Shown here: in pieces, positions 16,766-26,042 of the stretch
Layout of the letters: each line of letters opens with the position of its first letter
How positions within the stretch are numbered: the first letter of the stretch is position 1
Assembly (NCBI GenBank): GCA_900313015.1
Contig: OMPR01000015.1
Coordinates: 1 to 64,000, forward strand
Length of the DNA stretch: 64,000 nucleotides
From: Rhodobacteraceae bacterium EL53
Lineage (GTDB): Bacteria > Pseudomonadota > Alphaproteobacteria > Rhodobacterales > Rhodobacteraceae
Direction of reading: 5' to 3'
Made by a program: the position numbers and the translations under genes
The notes under the pieces: generated by a model
Databases searched by the model: none
The model's input: the letters and a program-made list of their open reading frames with translations, nothing else
What the model was told of the DNA's origin: nothing

Positions 16766-19384
16766 CTAAGATGACCCATTCAGCGCGGTCAAAATGCGAC
16801 CCAAACGCAGATTTTGATCTATGTTCACTTGCCCACCAAGCCCCTCTTTCGCGTTGGCAACAAACAATGCATCCAACCCAAAGACCCAATCAGTCCACAC
16901 CCGCTCGCCAACAGGGCTAGGTTGAGCAGGAAGGTCATCAGCATTATCTGACGTTTCAGCAGCCGCAAAAATCAAGCGATGCCCCCCATCAGCCAGTTCT
17001 ATCTTGGGGCGTTGGCTTTCAGGGACTTCGAGCATCCCCAAGGTCGACACAAAGGTATTGATGGCTTCCGCCCCTAAGATAGAGGCAGGTTGCGCCTGCT
17101 TTTCTACCGTCAGGCCAAAATTCACGACCTCCAATTGGACCGCTGTACGCTGGCTCAATTTTGTGCGGCGCGCGGCATGTATCAACTCACTAATCAGATC
17201 CTGCGCAGCCGCATCCCCTAAGCCGTAAGCACCGCGCCGCGCGCTATCCTCGCGAAAGCTCTTGATTGTGTCGATCCAGATCGACAACGCTGTTTCGGCT
17301 TGAAACTCTGCCAGACTCATCGTTCGGATCTCGGACGCTGCAGGCACGGAATTCGTTTCCGGCCGCGTACTACGTCCCGGTCGTTGCAAACCTGTGGATC
17401 GTGGTGTCGTTTCAGTCGCAGCTTGCACTGCGTTGGTGATCCGCACAGTGCTTGGCACACGACTGATCCGCCCTTCGATTTCTTCCTGATCCACCATCAA
17501 AGCAGCCATCAAAGCCCCGAACCGATGCCGGGAAAAAACCTGTTCTAGATCATCAATGACCCGACCTGCTGCTTCTTGCTTCTCAGAAATGCGGACTTCA
17601 ACATCATCGGACACATGAAACGGGGAAATTGCCTGCTGCAAGCCTGCCCGCAATTGTTCAAGTTGCGCCTTAATTTGTTCAAGCTTGCGATCAGGTCGAC
17701 ACACCGCCTTTAGGTTTTGCAAGAGATACCCAACGCCCCCATCGTTCAACGAAAGCGCGGCCTCCCATGCGGCTTGTGGGTCTGCGAAATGAGTTTGTAC
17801 CGAAGGTGCTTGCAAGCACCCCCTGCGCAATTCATCTATCCGGACAACTTTGTCCGGGCGAATGCCGGTTTCAACTTTGTTTGGCCCATACTCGAGCAGC
17901 CCATCGACATAGAAATTGGGATTGCGCAGCCAATAACAATTGCTGAATGGCCGCCCCGGTTGCCAATCCCGCACCCAAGGGTCGCTGCCCTTGCCAAATT
18001 TTTCCAGCAATGATGCCTGCATACGGCGTTCAAACCGTGTCTCGTCCCCGCCCTCGGCAGCACTGTCACCCAAATGTTTGTCAAACTTGGTTAGGACCAT
18101 GAACAGGACCGGATCGACCCCGGCGCGCTGTTCTGGGGTCGATCCGTGTGTTGAGGCAATCCAAGTTTGCACCAATCCCGGCAAATCAACCGTTTCCATA
18201 TTGCTGTCTGGGATGCACAGCAACATCGACGTGATCTCTTGATTTTGTACATAACGATCAAAGAGATAAGCCACTTTCCCGCGCAACAGCAGCTCAGGAA
18301 GGATGGCCTCTGCATTCACGAACGCCTTGGACAGATCCTGTTCAAAGCGATTGCGCGCACCGGGGAAATCCAACAGATCCGTTTCAGAGAACAGTTCTGA
18401 AGGCAAATCCCGCATCGGTAAAACAAGTTCTGCCGCCAATCCGCACACCACGGACCGGGGCAATGCAACACGCGCACCCGCCTCGGTCAGAACAGCCAAC
18501 GGTGCGGCATCCCCCACACCACTAAGCGTTTTGACATCAATAATCGACGTTTCACGCGGGATCAGCGCATCTAATCCAACATGGACAGTTTCAGAATGCC
18601 CCAGTTGAGCCAAGGCACCGCCCAGCTTGAGATAAAGTTCCGAAAACGGCGTATGCCCGCCCCAAAGAACCGCAAAAAACGCGGCGCGATCCGCAAGCGA
18701 CAGGCCCGGCACACATTCGGCTGCCTCATCCCAAAGCGGTTTGAGTGCTGCGGCATATGCTTCTCGTCCAAAGAGGTTGTCGATGTAGTCGCCAATCTCA
18801 TGGATCTCATCGGCATCAATACCCGGCTGTGTTGGTCCGCTACGCGCCTTGAATTGGTCCAGATGCGCTGCAAGGTCCGTTGGCGACGGAACCTGTTCTG
18901 AACGGTCGCCGTCCATGAAAAACGAGTTCACCAGCGTCCGGACCAGATCGGCCTCGCTCAGCAGGGTCAGGCGGATCGGATAGCCATCAGGCGATGCGTG
19001 CTTTTCCATAGTGAAACGTGTCACCAATCCGGTGCTTTCGCCTTCACCCTCAGGATTGATTTCTCGAATATAGTCAAGCTGCCCGTTTGGCTCGTCAAAA
19101 TCGACAACCAAGGGTCCCGTTTCTGGGCGGGCAAGTACAGACACAAGAAACGATTTACCTGCTTGGCTTGGCCCAAACACACTGACCGACATCCGCGTCG
19201 TTGCCGCGCGCGCCAAACGTCGTGCCCGGCGTTGCGATTTACGCATCACTTGAACCAAAGACCGCGTTTCAGCCCCGATCAGTGCACTATTTTCACCATC
19301 TTCGATCCAGGCCAACGCCTGTCCCGACAGCTCTGCAATATCACTACATGAGGCGGCCAGTTTCGTCTGTGCGTCTACGCTCAT
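16766..19384 (-). CDS. srfC: SrfC-like P-loop GTPase (putative virulence factor SrfC family)
   Basis: A cytosolic protein of 872 residues. Walker A is GPSQAGKS at 71-78, a G3-like DFPG lies at 339-342 and a G4-like TKFD at 432-435, spaced as in large GTPases with long insertions. The family is annotated in enterobacteria as virulence factor SrfC and always travels with SrfB. The ATG at 19384 has GAGG at ideal spacing and lies nine bases after srfB; ATG/GTG codons one and two triplets earlier are alternatives. The biochemical role of the family is not established. The nucleotide motifs suggest a switch or mechanochemical NTPase. Confidence 0.85.
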   Translation of the reverse strand: MSVDAQTKLAASCSDIAELSGQALAWIEDGENSALIGAETRSLVQVMRKSQRRARRLARAATTRMSVSVFGPSQAGKSFLVSVLARPETGPLVVDFDEPNGQLDYIREINPEGEGESTGLVTRFTMEKHASPDGYPIRLTLLSEADLVRTLVNSFFMDGDRSEQVPSPTDLAAHLDQFKARSGPTQPGIDADEIHEIGDYIDNLFGREAYAAALKPLWDEAAECVPGLSLADRAAFFAVLWGGHTPFSELYLKLGGALAQLGHSETVHVGLDALIPRETSIIDVKTLSGVGDAAPLAVLTEAGARVALPRSVVCGLAAELVLPMRDLPSELFSETDLLDFPGARNRFEQDLSKAFVNAEAILPELLLRGKVAYLFDRYVQNQEITSMLLCIPDSNMETVDLPGLVQTWIASTHGSTPEQRAGVDPVLFMVLTKFDKHLGDSAAEGGDETRFERRMQASLLEKFGKGSDPWVRDWQPGRPFSNCYWLRNPNFYVDGLLEYGPNKVETGIRPDKVVRIDELRRGCLQAPSVQTHFADPQAAWEAALSLNDGGVGYLLQNLKAVCRPDRKLEQIKAQLEQLRAGLQQAISPFHVSDDVEVRISEKQEAAGRVIDDLEQVFSRHRFGALMAALMVDQEEIEGRISRVPSTVRITNAVQAATETTPRSTGLQRPGRSTRPETNSVPAASEIRTMSLAEFQAETALSIWIDTIKSFREDSARRGAYGLGDAAAQDLISELIHAARRTKLSQRTAVQLEVVNFGLTVEKQAQPASILGAEAINTFVSTLGMLEVPESQRPKIELADGGHRLIFAAAETSDNADDLPAQPSPVGERVWTDWVFGLDALFVANAKEGLGGQVNIDQNLRLGRILTALNGSS

Positions 19385-19393
19385 CATCACCCT

Positions 19394-22300
19394 CTAGAGC
19401 CGGAACAGGCCGGTATCAATCCAATAGTCATCTTCAAATCCAAGCGTATGCAACCGCAACTGCACTTCGGATCGCTTCATGCCATCGCCCTCGGCATCTT
19501 CCACCTCAGTCACTGTAAACGCCTCGCGCATCGCTTCGCGGCGCAGGACGGTTTCCGACGTTTCCACATCAACATCGTCGTCAAAATCCGTACGCTCGAA
19601 CGTAACTCTAAGCGGGGCACGAGATTGTGCGGATTGCGATGCAAAATCAAGCCTATAAAGCGGCGTTGTAGTCCAGCGCTCTAGCGGCAACTGTCGTGCC
19701 CCCAAATAAACTGGCGTATACATTGATATGGTGGATTCCATATCCGATGGTGGTTTTCGATCGTCCAGATCCACATTGGAAAACAAAACACGGTCCGCCA
19801 TGATCTGACCGGAGCTGTCCATTTCACCGATAAACCGCGCCGTCGACTGCATTCGAAAGGCTTGTGTCATTACCTTGAAGTTCGGGATCCGGCTTTCACT
19901 TAGCGCAATTAGCATACCGCCAACAGCCACGGTCGACTTCGGGTCCCCAATACGCTGAGTGACCGGGTCCCTAAAAGGATACCAGCGCCCAGTCTTGTAA
20001 CTGTGCATCGAAATCAAGCGATGCGGAGGGACAGCCATCAGCTCCTGCAAAATGGCGCGCACAGCAGGCAGACGAGAAGGCCGCCCCGTCAACAACACCA
20101 CATCCACCCCGAGATGCGCGATAACTTCGGATAAGTTGCCCAGCGCCTTTTGAAACACTTCACGCGCAATCGCATCAACATCTTCCCGGCTGTAGGTCAG
20201 ATATACTTGCCCCAGATGAAACCCATCTGCGCCCAGCGCATGCGCCGCCTCTTCGATATAAGCCGTCAACGCCTGCGGGACAGGTTGTGCAGTGTCATCG
20301 GTCCCAAGAGACAGCACATCGGACACCGCCAATGTCAAAGGCTCAAACTCATCTGCGCTTTCGCAGCTTTCCAAAATGGCAACCGCCACAGGCATGAGTA
20401 CACGCAACGCAAATTGGCGCCGCTTTTGAATGCTCTGCTGATCCAACCCGCCAATATCACCCGTGAACAGTTCGCGGATCTTTTCGCCAACAAACTGTCC
20501 CCCACCTGCTTCGATTGCAGATTGCAGTCCGGGTAGAACAACGGCAGCGATGACCCGTTGCAGCAGTTCATCCCCCGCGACCCTGAATCCTTCGCGGAAA
20601 TTTTGATGCGGGACCAGGGCGCGACCCGCTTCGCCCCAATAGGTCGTCACCATCAGGTCGGTTGTCCCACCCCCGATGTCTATGCACGCCAGACGCAAGG
20701 ATGGCGTCGGTTCTTGACCCAAGGCTTGAACGCGGGGGGTGCCTTTGAGGGACAAAAACCGGTCAATGCGCCCATCAAATTTCTGTGTCAGCTCTGAATA
20801 AAGATAAACCAGTTGTGTGCAGCTGGCTTCATCCCAGTCCACGATCAGCTCTGGCGGGCGCGATATAACGCTTTCCCCGTCTTTCATCCCCATCAAAGAC
20901 CAGACCAAAGCCAATGCGCCCTTGGCTTTGGATCGAATGATTGCCTGCTCCTGCGCGGTTGTCGCTGTCGGGAGGGTCAGAATGATGCGGTCCAACCGGC
21001 GCGGCAGCTCTGACTGCGGGCGCCGTGCACGCGAGGCGGGCGCATTCACCTGTATCAACGCATGCGAAATGATTTCCGCCAGCATAAACCCAAACAAGGA
21101 GGCCCGTGCAAACCTCGGCCGTATCGCGGGCGTCTTGACTGATTTGCCTCTTGGGCGCAATCGCGCGCGCTCGTCCGCTTCGATTTGTTCGAGCACATCG
21201 CCATTCTCGTTCAAAAACCGCATGCCAGCCCGCAAAGATTTGGGCAAGTTGTTCGGATCTGAATGATGGTGAAACCGCCAATCCTGCTGAAGCGGCGTAT
21301 CGTCCCAAAGGTATCGCTTCGGGCTGCTTAGTCCCGAGGCGGTCTCTGTCCCCTCTTCGCCGGCAACCAATCGCAAGGCCTCCGGCCCCATGCGAACAAA
21401 GCTTGGCCATACAAAGGCGTTGCGGCGCCCTGACCGGCTTGCGAACCGTTCATCTCCCAATCGAAATTCGGAAAACTCGACCCGGCTGTCAAATAGCCCT
21501 GAATACTGTAGCTCTGGTTGTGAAAGATCACGCACCTCCAACGGAAAGGAACGCGCAAGATCCAGGCGCGTCTCGCCGGGGAACCGTTCGATCAAAATCC
21601 CGCAGGTACGTGAATTGCCAACGTCCAAAACCAACTCGACATCAACCGGTGTCACCCCTTCACGTGCGCTCACGGTATTGGCTAAGCGCAGGCGTGGCAC
21701 TTGGATCGCGTGATCGATCAACCTCAAGAACCCCAAGTAGCGCGCCCAGTGTTCGAATTTGTGGTTCAGCGTTTCTTTGGTGATGCGCCGTCCCGGTCGT
21801 TCTGCCCGTTTATACGCCATAAACAGATCATCCAGCCAATCAGACACCCATTTCTGAAGATCCAGCATGCCCCCGTCTGGATCCTTCTCCAAACGGCGCA
21901 GGAACCAGTCCATGCGCACTGGATCAGACACAAACCTGAATTCACGGGATTTTTCTGCGTCCACACGTTCGGGCGACAAGTATTGAAATGATTGATCCGC
22001 TTCGATCAAGGACGTATCGATGGCAAGTTGAACCCGGTGCGTGTGCCCTGTTTCAGCGTCGGGTTCATCCAACTCAACAACGCGCATCCGCGACCACGTC
22101 GAAGGGCCCGGGTCAAACCGTTCTTCGCCACCAGCGCCGCGATCCGTTTTAATGCGCAGAACAGGCACCGGAACCCATTTTGACAAAAAGGGCTCCAACG
22201 CTGCAACGGAACGTATGGAATACGGGTCGTCATCAGCGCGGGCACCCGCCTCGATTGCTGCGTCTTGATCTTCGTTCCCGGTTAAGGGAACCAACGCCCA

Positions 22301-22471
22301 TTCTTCTTGGGTGTCATCCCCACCAACAACACGTTCAATAAAACGCGCACTTTTCAATTCCACGGCATCAAGCTGAAACCCAAAATCAAGGATTTGGATC
22401 CCCGAATATGGAACCAGCGTGATTTCATCCCGCCAATCAACCAACCGAGCCAAATGTTCAGAGCTTTGCAT
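19394..22471 (-). CDS. srfB: SrfB-like actin/Hsp70-fold ATPase (virulence factor SrfB family)
   Basis: A 1025-residue cytosolic protein. An N-terminal region of about 270 residues precedes an actin-like ATPase core. Its phosphate 1 motif is LDVGNSRTC at 282-290, phosphate 2 is DIGGGTTDL at 598-606 and the adenosine motif is LLTGRPSRLPAVR at 793-805. Large insertions separate the motifs, as in other SrfB proteins. Actin-fold ATPases either polymerise or switch partners. SrfB is encoded nine bases upstream of the SrfC GTPase in a fixed pair. The ATG is nine bases after the upstream stop. I am confident of the family, but its function is unknown. Confidence 0.88.
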   Translation of the reverse strand: MQSSEHLARLVDWRDEITLVPYSGIQILDFGFQLDAVELKSARFIERVVGGDDTQEEWALVPLTGNEDQDAAIEAGARADDDPYSIRSVAALEPFLSKWVPVPVLRIKTDRGAGGEERFDPGPSTWSRMRVVELDEPDAETGHTHRVQLAIDTSLIEADQSFQYLSPERVDAEKSREFRFVSDPVRMDWFLRRLEKDPDGGMLDLQKWVSDWLDDLFMAYKRAERPGRRITKETLNHKFEHWARYLGFLRLIDHAIQVPRLRLANTVSAREGVTPVDVELVLDVGNSRTCGILIERFPGETRLDLARSFPLEVRDLSQPELQYSGLFDSRVEFSEFRLGDERFASRSGRRNAFVWPSFVRMGPEALRLVAGEEGTETASGLSSPKRYLWDDTPLQQDWRFHHHSDPNNLPKSLRAGMRFLNENGDVLEQIEADERARLRPRGKSVKTPAIRPRFARASLFGFMLAEIISHALIQVNAPASRARRPQSELPRRLDRIILTLPTATTAQEQAIIRSKAKGALALVWSLMGMKDGESVISRPPELIVDWDEASCTQLVYLYSELTQKFDGRIDRFLSLKGTPRVQALGQEPTPSLRLACIDIGGGTTDLMVTTYWGEAGRALVPHQNFREGFRVAGDELLQRVIAAVVLPGLQSAIEAGGGQFVGEKIRELFTGDIGGLDQQSIQKRRQFALRVLMPVAVAILESCESADEFEPLTLAVSDVLSLGTDDTAQPVPQALTAYIEEAAHALGADGFHLGQVYLTYSREDVDAIAREVFQKALGNLSEVIAHLGVDVVLLTGRPSRLPAVRAILQELMAVPPHRLISMHSYKTGRWYPFRDPVTQRIGDPKSTVAVGGMLIALSESRIPNFKVMTQAFRMQSTARFIGEMDSSGQIMADRVLFSNVDLDDRKPPSDMESTISMYTPVYLGARQLPLERWTTTPLYRLDFASQSAQSRAPLRVTFERTDFDDDVDVETSETVLRREAMREAFTVTEVEDAEGDGMKRSEVQLRLHTLGFEDDYWIDTGLFRL

Positions 22472-22480
22472 GACGGTTCT

Positions 22481-23389
22481 TTAATTCCCTGATCTTGTTC
22501 GGTTCAAATGAGTGTAGAGTGCACTTGCCAGACCTGCAAAGCGTCTTGATACGCCATTTAGGTCTATCGGCAGCGCGCCCTTCTTTTCAGGTTTCAGTTT
22601 AATCTCTTTTGCAGGCGCAACGGGGATCACAGCAATGCAACGGCGGTCTGCCAATGCGATTTCGCGTTCGACCTGCAATATGCGATCCGCAATCACGTAT
22701 TGTTCCGAATACAAGGCCGCGAGCGCCTGTTCCTCTTTTTTGCAATATTCTGGCCCCCAAGGGGACAACCCACAGGGATAAACCATCAACCATAAAATGA
22801 GTCCCAACACTGCAGCCAACAAAAGCCACCCCAAAAGCACCACCCATCGCCAAATTGGGTTTGCCCAAACCGACCTTGGTGGCGCGGCTGGCTCAATCGG
22901 GGTCGGCCGCGCGATCATACTTGTCAGAACACCACGCACCCGCGTTTGTTCATCTTGAACCCAGGCCCAATGAACCAGAACCGGATGCAGTCCTGTTGCA
23001 GTCTTCACAACATAGATCATCGCCTCAGACGGCACCTCGACAACATTGGTCAAAGCTTCGCCTAACCGCTGCATACTCGGATCAGGGTTTGCGCGTAAGA
23101 TCTTGGATTCCTCCAAAATCTCACTGATGCGCTGCGCCAATTCAAGACGCACCAGTTTCTGCTCTGAAGCGGTTAAATCCAACAAGCGAACAATATGGCC
23201 AGAGATCGGAGCATGCCAGTCGATCTGGTCACCGTGCTCAGCCGCAACAGGTTCTGCCAGCAACACCGCATGAGCCGGGCTTAACCTATCGCGTAGGGTC
23301 CCAGACACCAGCTCATAAGACCGCTGTGCCGCAGACCCTAGCGGCTGCAACCCTTCGGTTGAGGTGGTTATGAGATGATCCCCAAACAC
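22481..23389 (-). CDS. SrfA-like membrane-anchored protein
   Basis: A 302-residue protein read from a GTG at 23389. AAAGGA lies eight bases before this start, which is four bases after the upstream stop; a longer in-frame start at 23452 would overlap the protease gene by 59 bases and is less likely. Residues 1-140 form a domain with FGDHLITTSTEGLQPLG, LAEPV and GDQIDWHAPISG, resembling the start of enterobacterial SrfA as I remember it. A transmembrane helix lies at about 182-204, followed by a Cys-containing periplasmic helix-rich tail. The N-terminal domain is also recognisable in the adjacent protease. The SrfA assignment rests on motif and context. Confidence 0.65.
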   Translation of the reverse strand: MFGDHLITTSTEGLQPLGSAAQRSYELVSGTLRDRLSPAHAVLLAEPVAAEHGDQIDWHAPISGHIVRLLDLTASEQKLVRLELAQRISEILEESKILRANPDPSMQRLGEALTNVVEVPSEAMIYVVKTATGLHPVLVHWAWVQDEQTRVRGVLTSMIARPTPIEPAAPPRSVWANPIWRWVVLLGWLLLAAVLGLILWLMVYPCGLSPWGPEYCKKEEQALAALYSEQYVIADRILQVEREIALADRRCIAVIPVAPAKEIKLKPEKKGALPIDLNGVSRRFAGLASALYTHLNRTRSGN

Positions 23390-23393
23390 TATT

Positions 23394-25061
23394 CTAATCC
23401 TTTGCCCGTGCGACAAACGGAGACGTCGAGGCAAGCGCTTCGCACGCGACATCCGTCACAATCGGATCCGCTGGGGTCCCTTCGAGAAAGGTAAACAACG
23501 TCTCGATAGACAGAGCATAGCTTCGGTTTTGCAGTGGCCCCTTGCGAACAAAGCTGTTTACGCCAACCACGCGACCGCACATATCCACCAATGGCCCCCC
23601 AGAATTGCCCGCGCTCAGAGGTGCAGAATGCATCAAGACACGTGTCGTCGGCCCAAGCTGCTGCTCCGTGTTGATAATACCGTCTGTCACCGTCAGGTCT
23701 GGAATGGACGTCGCTTGCCCTGTTTTCAGGGCTGCGAAATCCGCGTCCAATTCAAGCACATCTGCGGGAAACCCAGCGGCAATGACGTGTTGCAGCTTTT
23801 GAGTTCCAGCTGACCGAAACAGAGTAAAGGCTGGCAAATCCGCTCCCTCGACACGCAACAGTGCAAAATCCCCCCCCGTTTCTGCCAAGGGGCCTTGCAC
23901 CTTGAGGACCTGCGCTGTCAAAGGATCCCCACCTTTCTTATGCACCACCCGAACGCCGCCTTCGGCTGCATTTGCGATGACGTGCTGGTTGGTCACGATC
24001 AAACCCGGCCCAACCACAAAGCCCGACCCAATAGAACTTCGCTTTTGTCCGCGAGACAGAATAAGCACGGTACTTGCTTCGATGTGCTGCAATAAGGTGT
24101 GTGTGTTTTCACCAGATTGCCCATCAGGGACCAAAACCCGTTCGGGCACATTTGGCAGCACCGCATCGGGTGACACTCGTGCCGTTTCAGGAAACCCTGT
24201 GCCTTGCTTGGGCGGTGTCAACCCTTCAGGCGTCAGGCCATCTGGCAAAATCAGAACGCCATCTTTGCGGCAGACTGCCCCCGCCAGTGCATCCTGAAGC
24301 GTTCCCAATCGTTTTCTAAGGCTTAAGTTCGTAGCCTCTTGCGCCTTTAAGGTTGCCTGCGCCGTTACCACTGGTGATTTAGGTGGGAATAAGCGTGTAC
24401 CCGGTTGGAGTAACCAAAACAGGACTCCACCTGCCAGCAATAACAACACGACCAGAGGCACCCAAGCAACCGGGCTCAGCGCACGTGCGGCAGGGGCTTC
24501 AGACACTGGGCTTGATACGAACGCCGCTGGCGCAACAGGTGGAACCTCAGCCACAGGCCGTGCCCGCACCGGTGCCTGCAGAAAGCGACCCAGCGTATCT
24601 TCAAAATGCCGAGGACGTGCCGACACATTGGCGCCGTTTCCGTCTGGTAACAAACCCCAATTGACTATGAACGGACGGTCCCCAACCACGACAATATCAT
24701 CGGTTCCGTAAGAACTGAGTGCGCCCCAAATCAAATCAGCGGTTGCGGGATCTTCTGCCATGGATTGAAAAGGACGCAGATGATCCCTGAGATAAGTTTC
24801 AATCTGCTCTTGCCTCGCAGGGCTCAATTGAGAGAACGGCAGGACATCACCCACCGTATCGCAATACCAAGACACACTGCCCATAGCCGCGTCATTGCCG
24901 CGGTTGATCAAAGGTTCCGCAAATAGTGCTGCCCCCTCTGGCCCAACCCGCTCCGCCAGCAATGCACGCAGTTCCTCATGGCGTTGCAAAACGGCTTGTC
25001 CATTGGCTTCGACAAAATCCTGTGACTTCACGCGAATTTTGGATAGGAACTGATCAGCCAT
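23394..25061 (-). CDS. Membrane-anchored trypsin-like serine protease of the srf locus
   Basis: A 555-residue protein. Residues 1-165 form a cytosolic SrfA-like domain (ALFAEPLINRGNDAAMGSVSWYCD), followed by a Pro/Ala linker, one helix at 199-218 and a short coiled segment. A periplasmic trypsin/DegP-like domain spans about 320-530 with the catalytic triad His360 (VTNQH), Asp398 (GGDFALL) and Ser487 (SAGNSGGP). No PDZ domain follows, so it is not a standard DegP. The start at 25061 has GGAGGTAAGGCC before it and lies four bases after the upstream stop. It is probably an active envelope protease whose cytosolic domain docks with Srf proteins. Confidence 0.85.
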   Translation of the reverse strand: MADQFLSKIRVKSQDFVEANGQAVLQRHEELRALLAERVGPEGAALFAEPLINRGNDAAMGSVSWYCDTVGDVLPFSQLSPARQEQIETYLRDHLRPFQSMAEDPATADLIWGALSSYGTDDIVVVGDRPFIVNWGLLPDGNGANVSARPRHFEDTLGRFLQAPVRARPVAEVPPVAPAAFVSSPVSEAPAARALSPVAWVPLVVLLLLAGGVLFWLLQPGTRLFPPKSPVVTAQATLKAQEATNLSLRKRLGTLQDALAGAVCRKDGVLILPDGLTPEGLTPPKQGTGFPETARVSPDAVLPNVPERVLVPDGQSGENTHTLLQHIEASTVLILSRGQKRSSIGSGFVVGPGLIVTNQHVIANAAEGGVRVVHKKGGDPLTAQVLKVQGPLAETGGDFALLRVEGADLPAFTLFRSAGTQKLQHVIAAGFPADVLELDADFAALKTGQATSIPDLTVTDGIINTEQQLGPTTRVLMHSAPLSAGNSGGPLVDMCGRVVGVNSFVRKGPLQNRSYALSIETLFTFLEGTPADPIVTDVACEALASTSPFVARAKD

Positions 25062-25065
25062 GGCC

Positions 25066-25755
25066 TTACCTCCTCGCCCGCCGCAACGTAGCAGAGCTGC
25101 GGCCGTTGGTTTCTGGTTGATAGGTATCGCAGTTTGCGCGACCGCGACTGTCAATTCTGCAAGTGATATCTCTGCGGAATATCGAAGAGTCGTTATCGCA
25201 TTTCAAATTGCCGGGCTCTCGCATGGTCAAAACACCGTTTCCCGGCATGCGACCCGTCAACCGCCCATTACAACGTACCCCATTGGTTGATCGCATCTGC
25301 TCAGTGCCCCGCCCGTTTTTGTCAAAGCAAATACGCCAGTATTTGAAACGCGTGATTTGCCCGGTATTAATTTCCCGGACCGCGTAATCAGAAGACAGCT
25401 CCCAGCACCCTTCCATGACCGAAATATCCGCCTCATCAAAAGCATCTGGTTTCAGCCCGCTGGGGGTCTTGGGTTTCGGCGGGGGTGGAGGCGGAGGGGG
25501 CGGCGGTGGGTCTGCTTTGCACTGCAACCGCGCCAACCGCTGCTCCAGGCTTTGTATTCTCTGCGTCAACGCTATTGCTTCCTGATCCGCTTGAGATTGC
25601 ACAAGGACGACAGATGCGGCCAAGGGTTGTTCACATTTCCCAAGCCGGTTGCCCGTAAACGGGAAGGTCACACCACAGGCTTGCAACAGTAAATTGGCTG
25701 ATGCGCCCACCAACGCAATCAACACGATCACCAAAACTGAAATCAATAGACGCAT
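25066..25755 (-). CDS. Membrane-anchored Cys-rich protein, first gene of the srf-tag operon
   Basis: A 229-residue protein. It has an N-terminal helix (RLLISVLVIVLIALVGASANLLL), a short coiled coil (QADQEAIALTQRIQSLEQRL) and a run of about 11 prolines. A C-terminal domain of some 110 residues has paired Cys (EGCWELSSDY, YWRICFDKNGRG, VRCNGRL, NLKCDND, ITCRID, ANCDTY), consistent with disulfides in the periplasm. The ATG at 25755 is chosen because it opens a clean membrane anchor; a longer start at 25821 lacks support. The 287 bases upstream (25756-26042) contain no gene I can support and should hold the operon promoter. Family unknown, although the tail resembles those of SrfA-type proteins. 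Confidence 0.75.
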   Translation of the reverse strand: MRLLISVLVIVLIALVGASANLLLQACGVTFPFTGNRLGKCEQPLAASVVLVQSQADQEAIALTQRIQSLEQRLARLQCKADPPPPPPPPPPPKPKTPSGLKPDAFDEADISVMEGCWELSSDYAVREINTGQITRFKYWRICFDKNGRGTEQMRSTNGVRCNGRLTGRMPGNGVLTMREPGNLKCDNDSSIFRRDITCRIDSRGRANCDTYQPETNGRSSATLRRARR

Positions 25756-26042
25756 GTCAACATCGATCGGTAATTTACGGGCCGCAATCTCCCTTGCGAA
25801 ACGCCCGACCCCAATTCTCAATTCGGTTGATCTTAGTCTGCGGTGTTAATCCGCTGCAAGTGTCTTATTTACCAAGGGAAAATTGATGCAGAAATTCGCC
25901 ACCCCCAGCACCCAAAAGGTGGCCGCATCTTACTTTTCAAGCCGCGTTGTGCCTCGCAAGCAGGGTGATCATTTTAGAACTCTCAGCCCGATGGCAGCTT
26001 GGAAACGCGCTCCAGCTCTGCCCGCTTGGCCAGAAATATTTA

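Noticed and set aside
10437-25755. Idea that this is a complete type VI secretion locus
   Set aside because: No TssB/C sheath, Hcp, VgrG, ClpV, TssJLM or baseplate genes are present in the window. Only the Tag-like regulatory module is seen.
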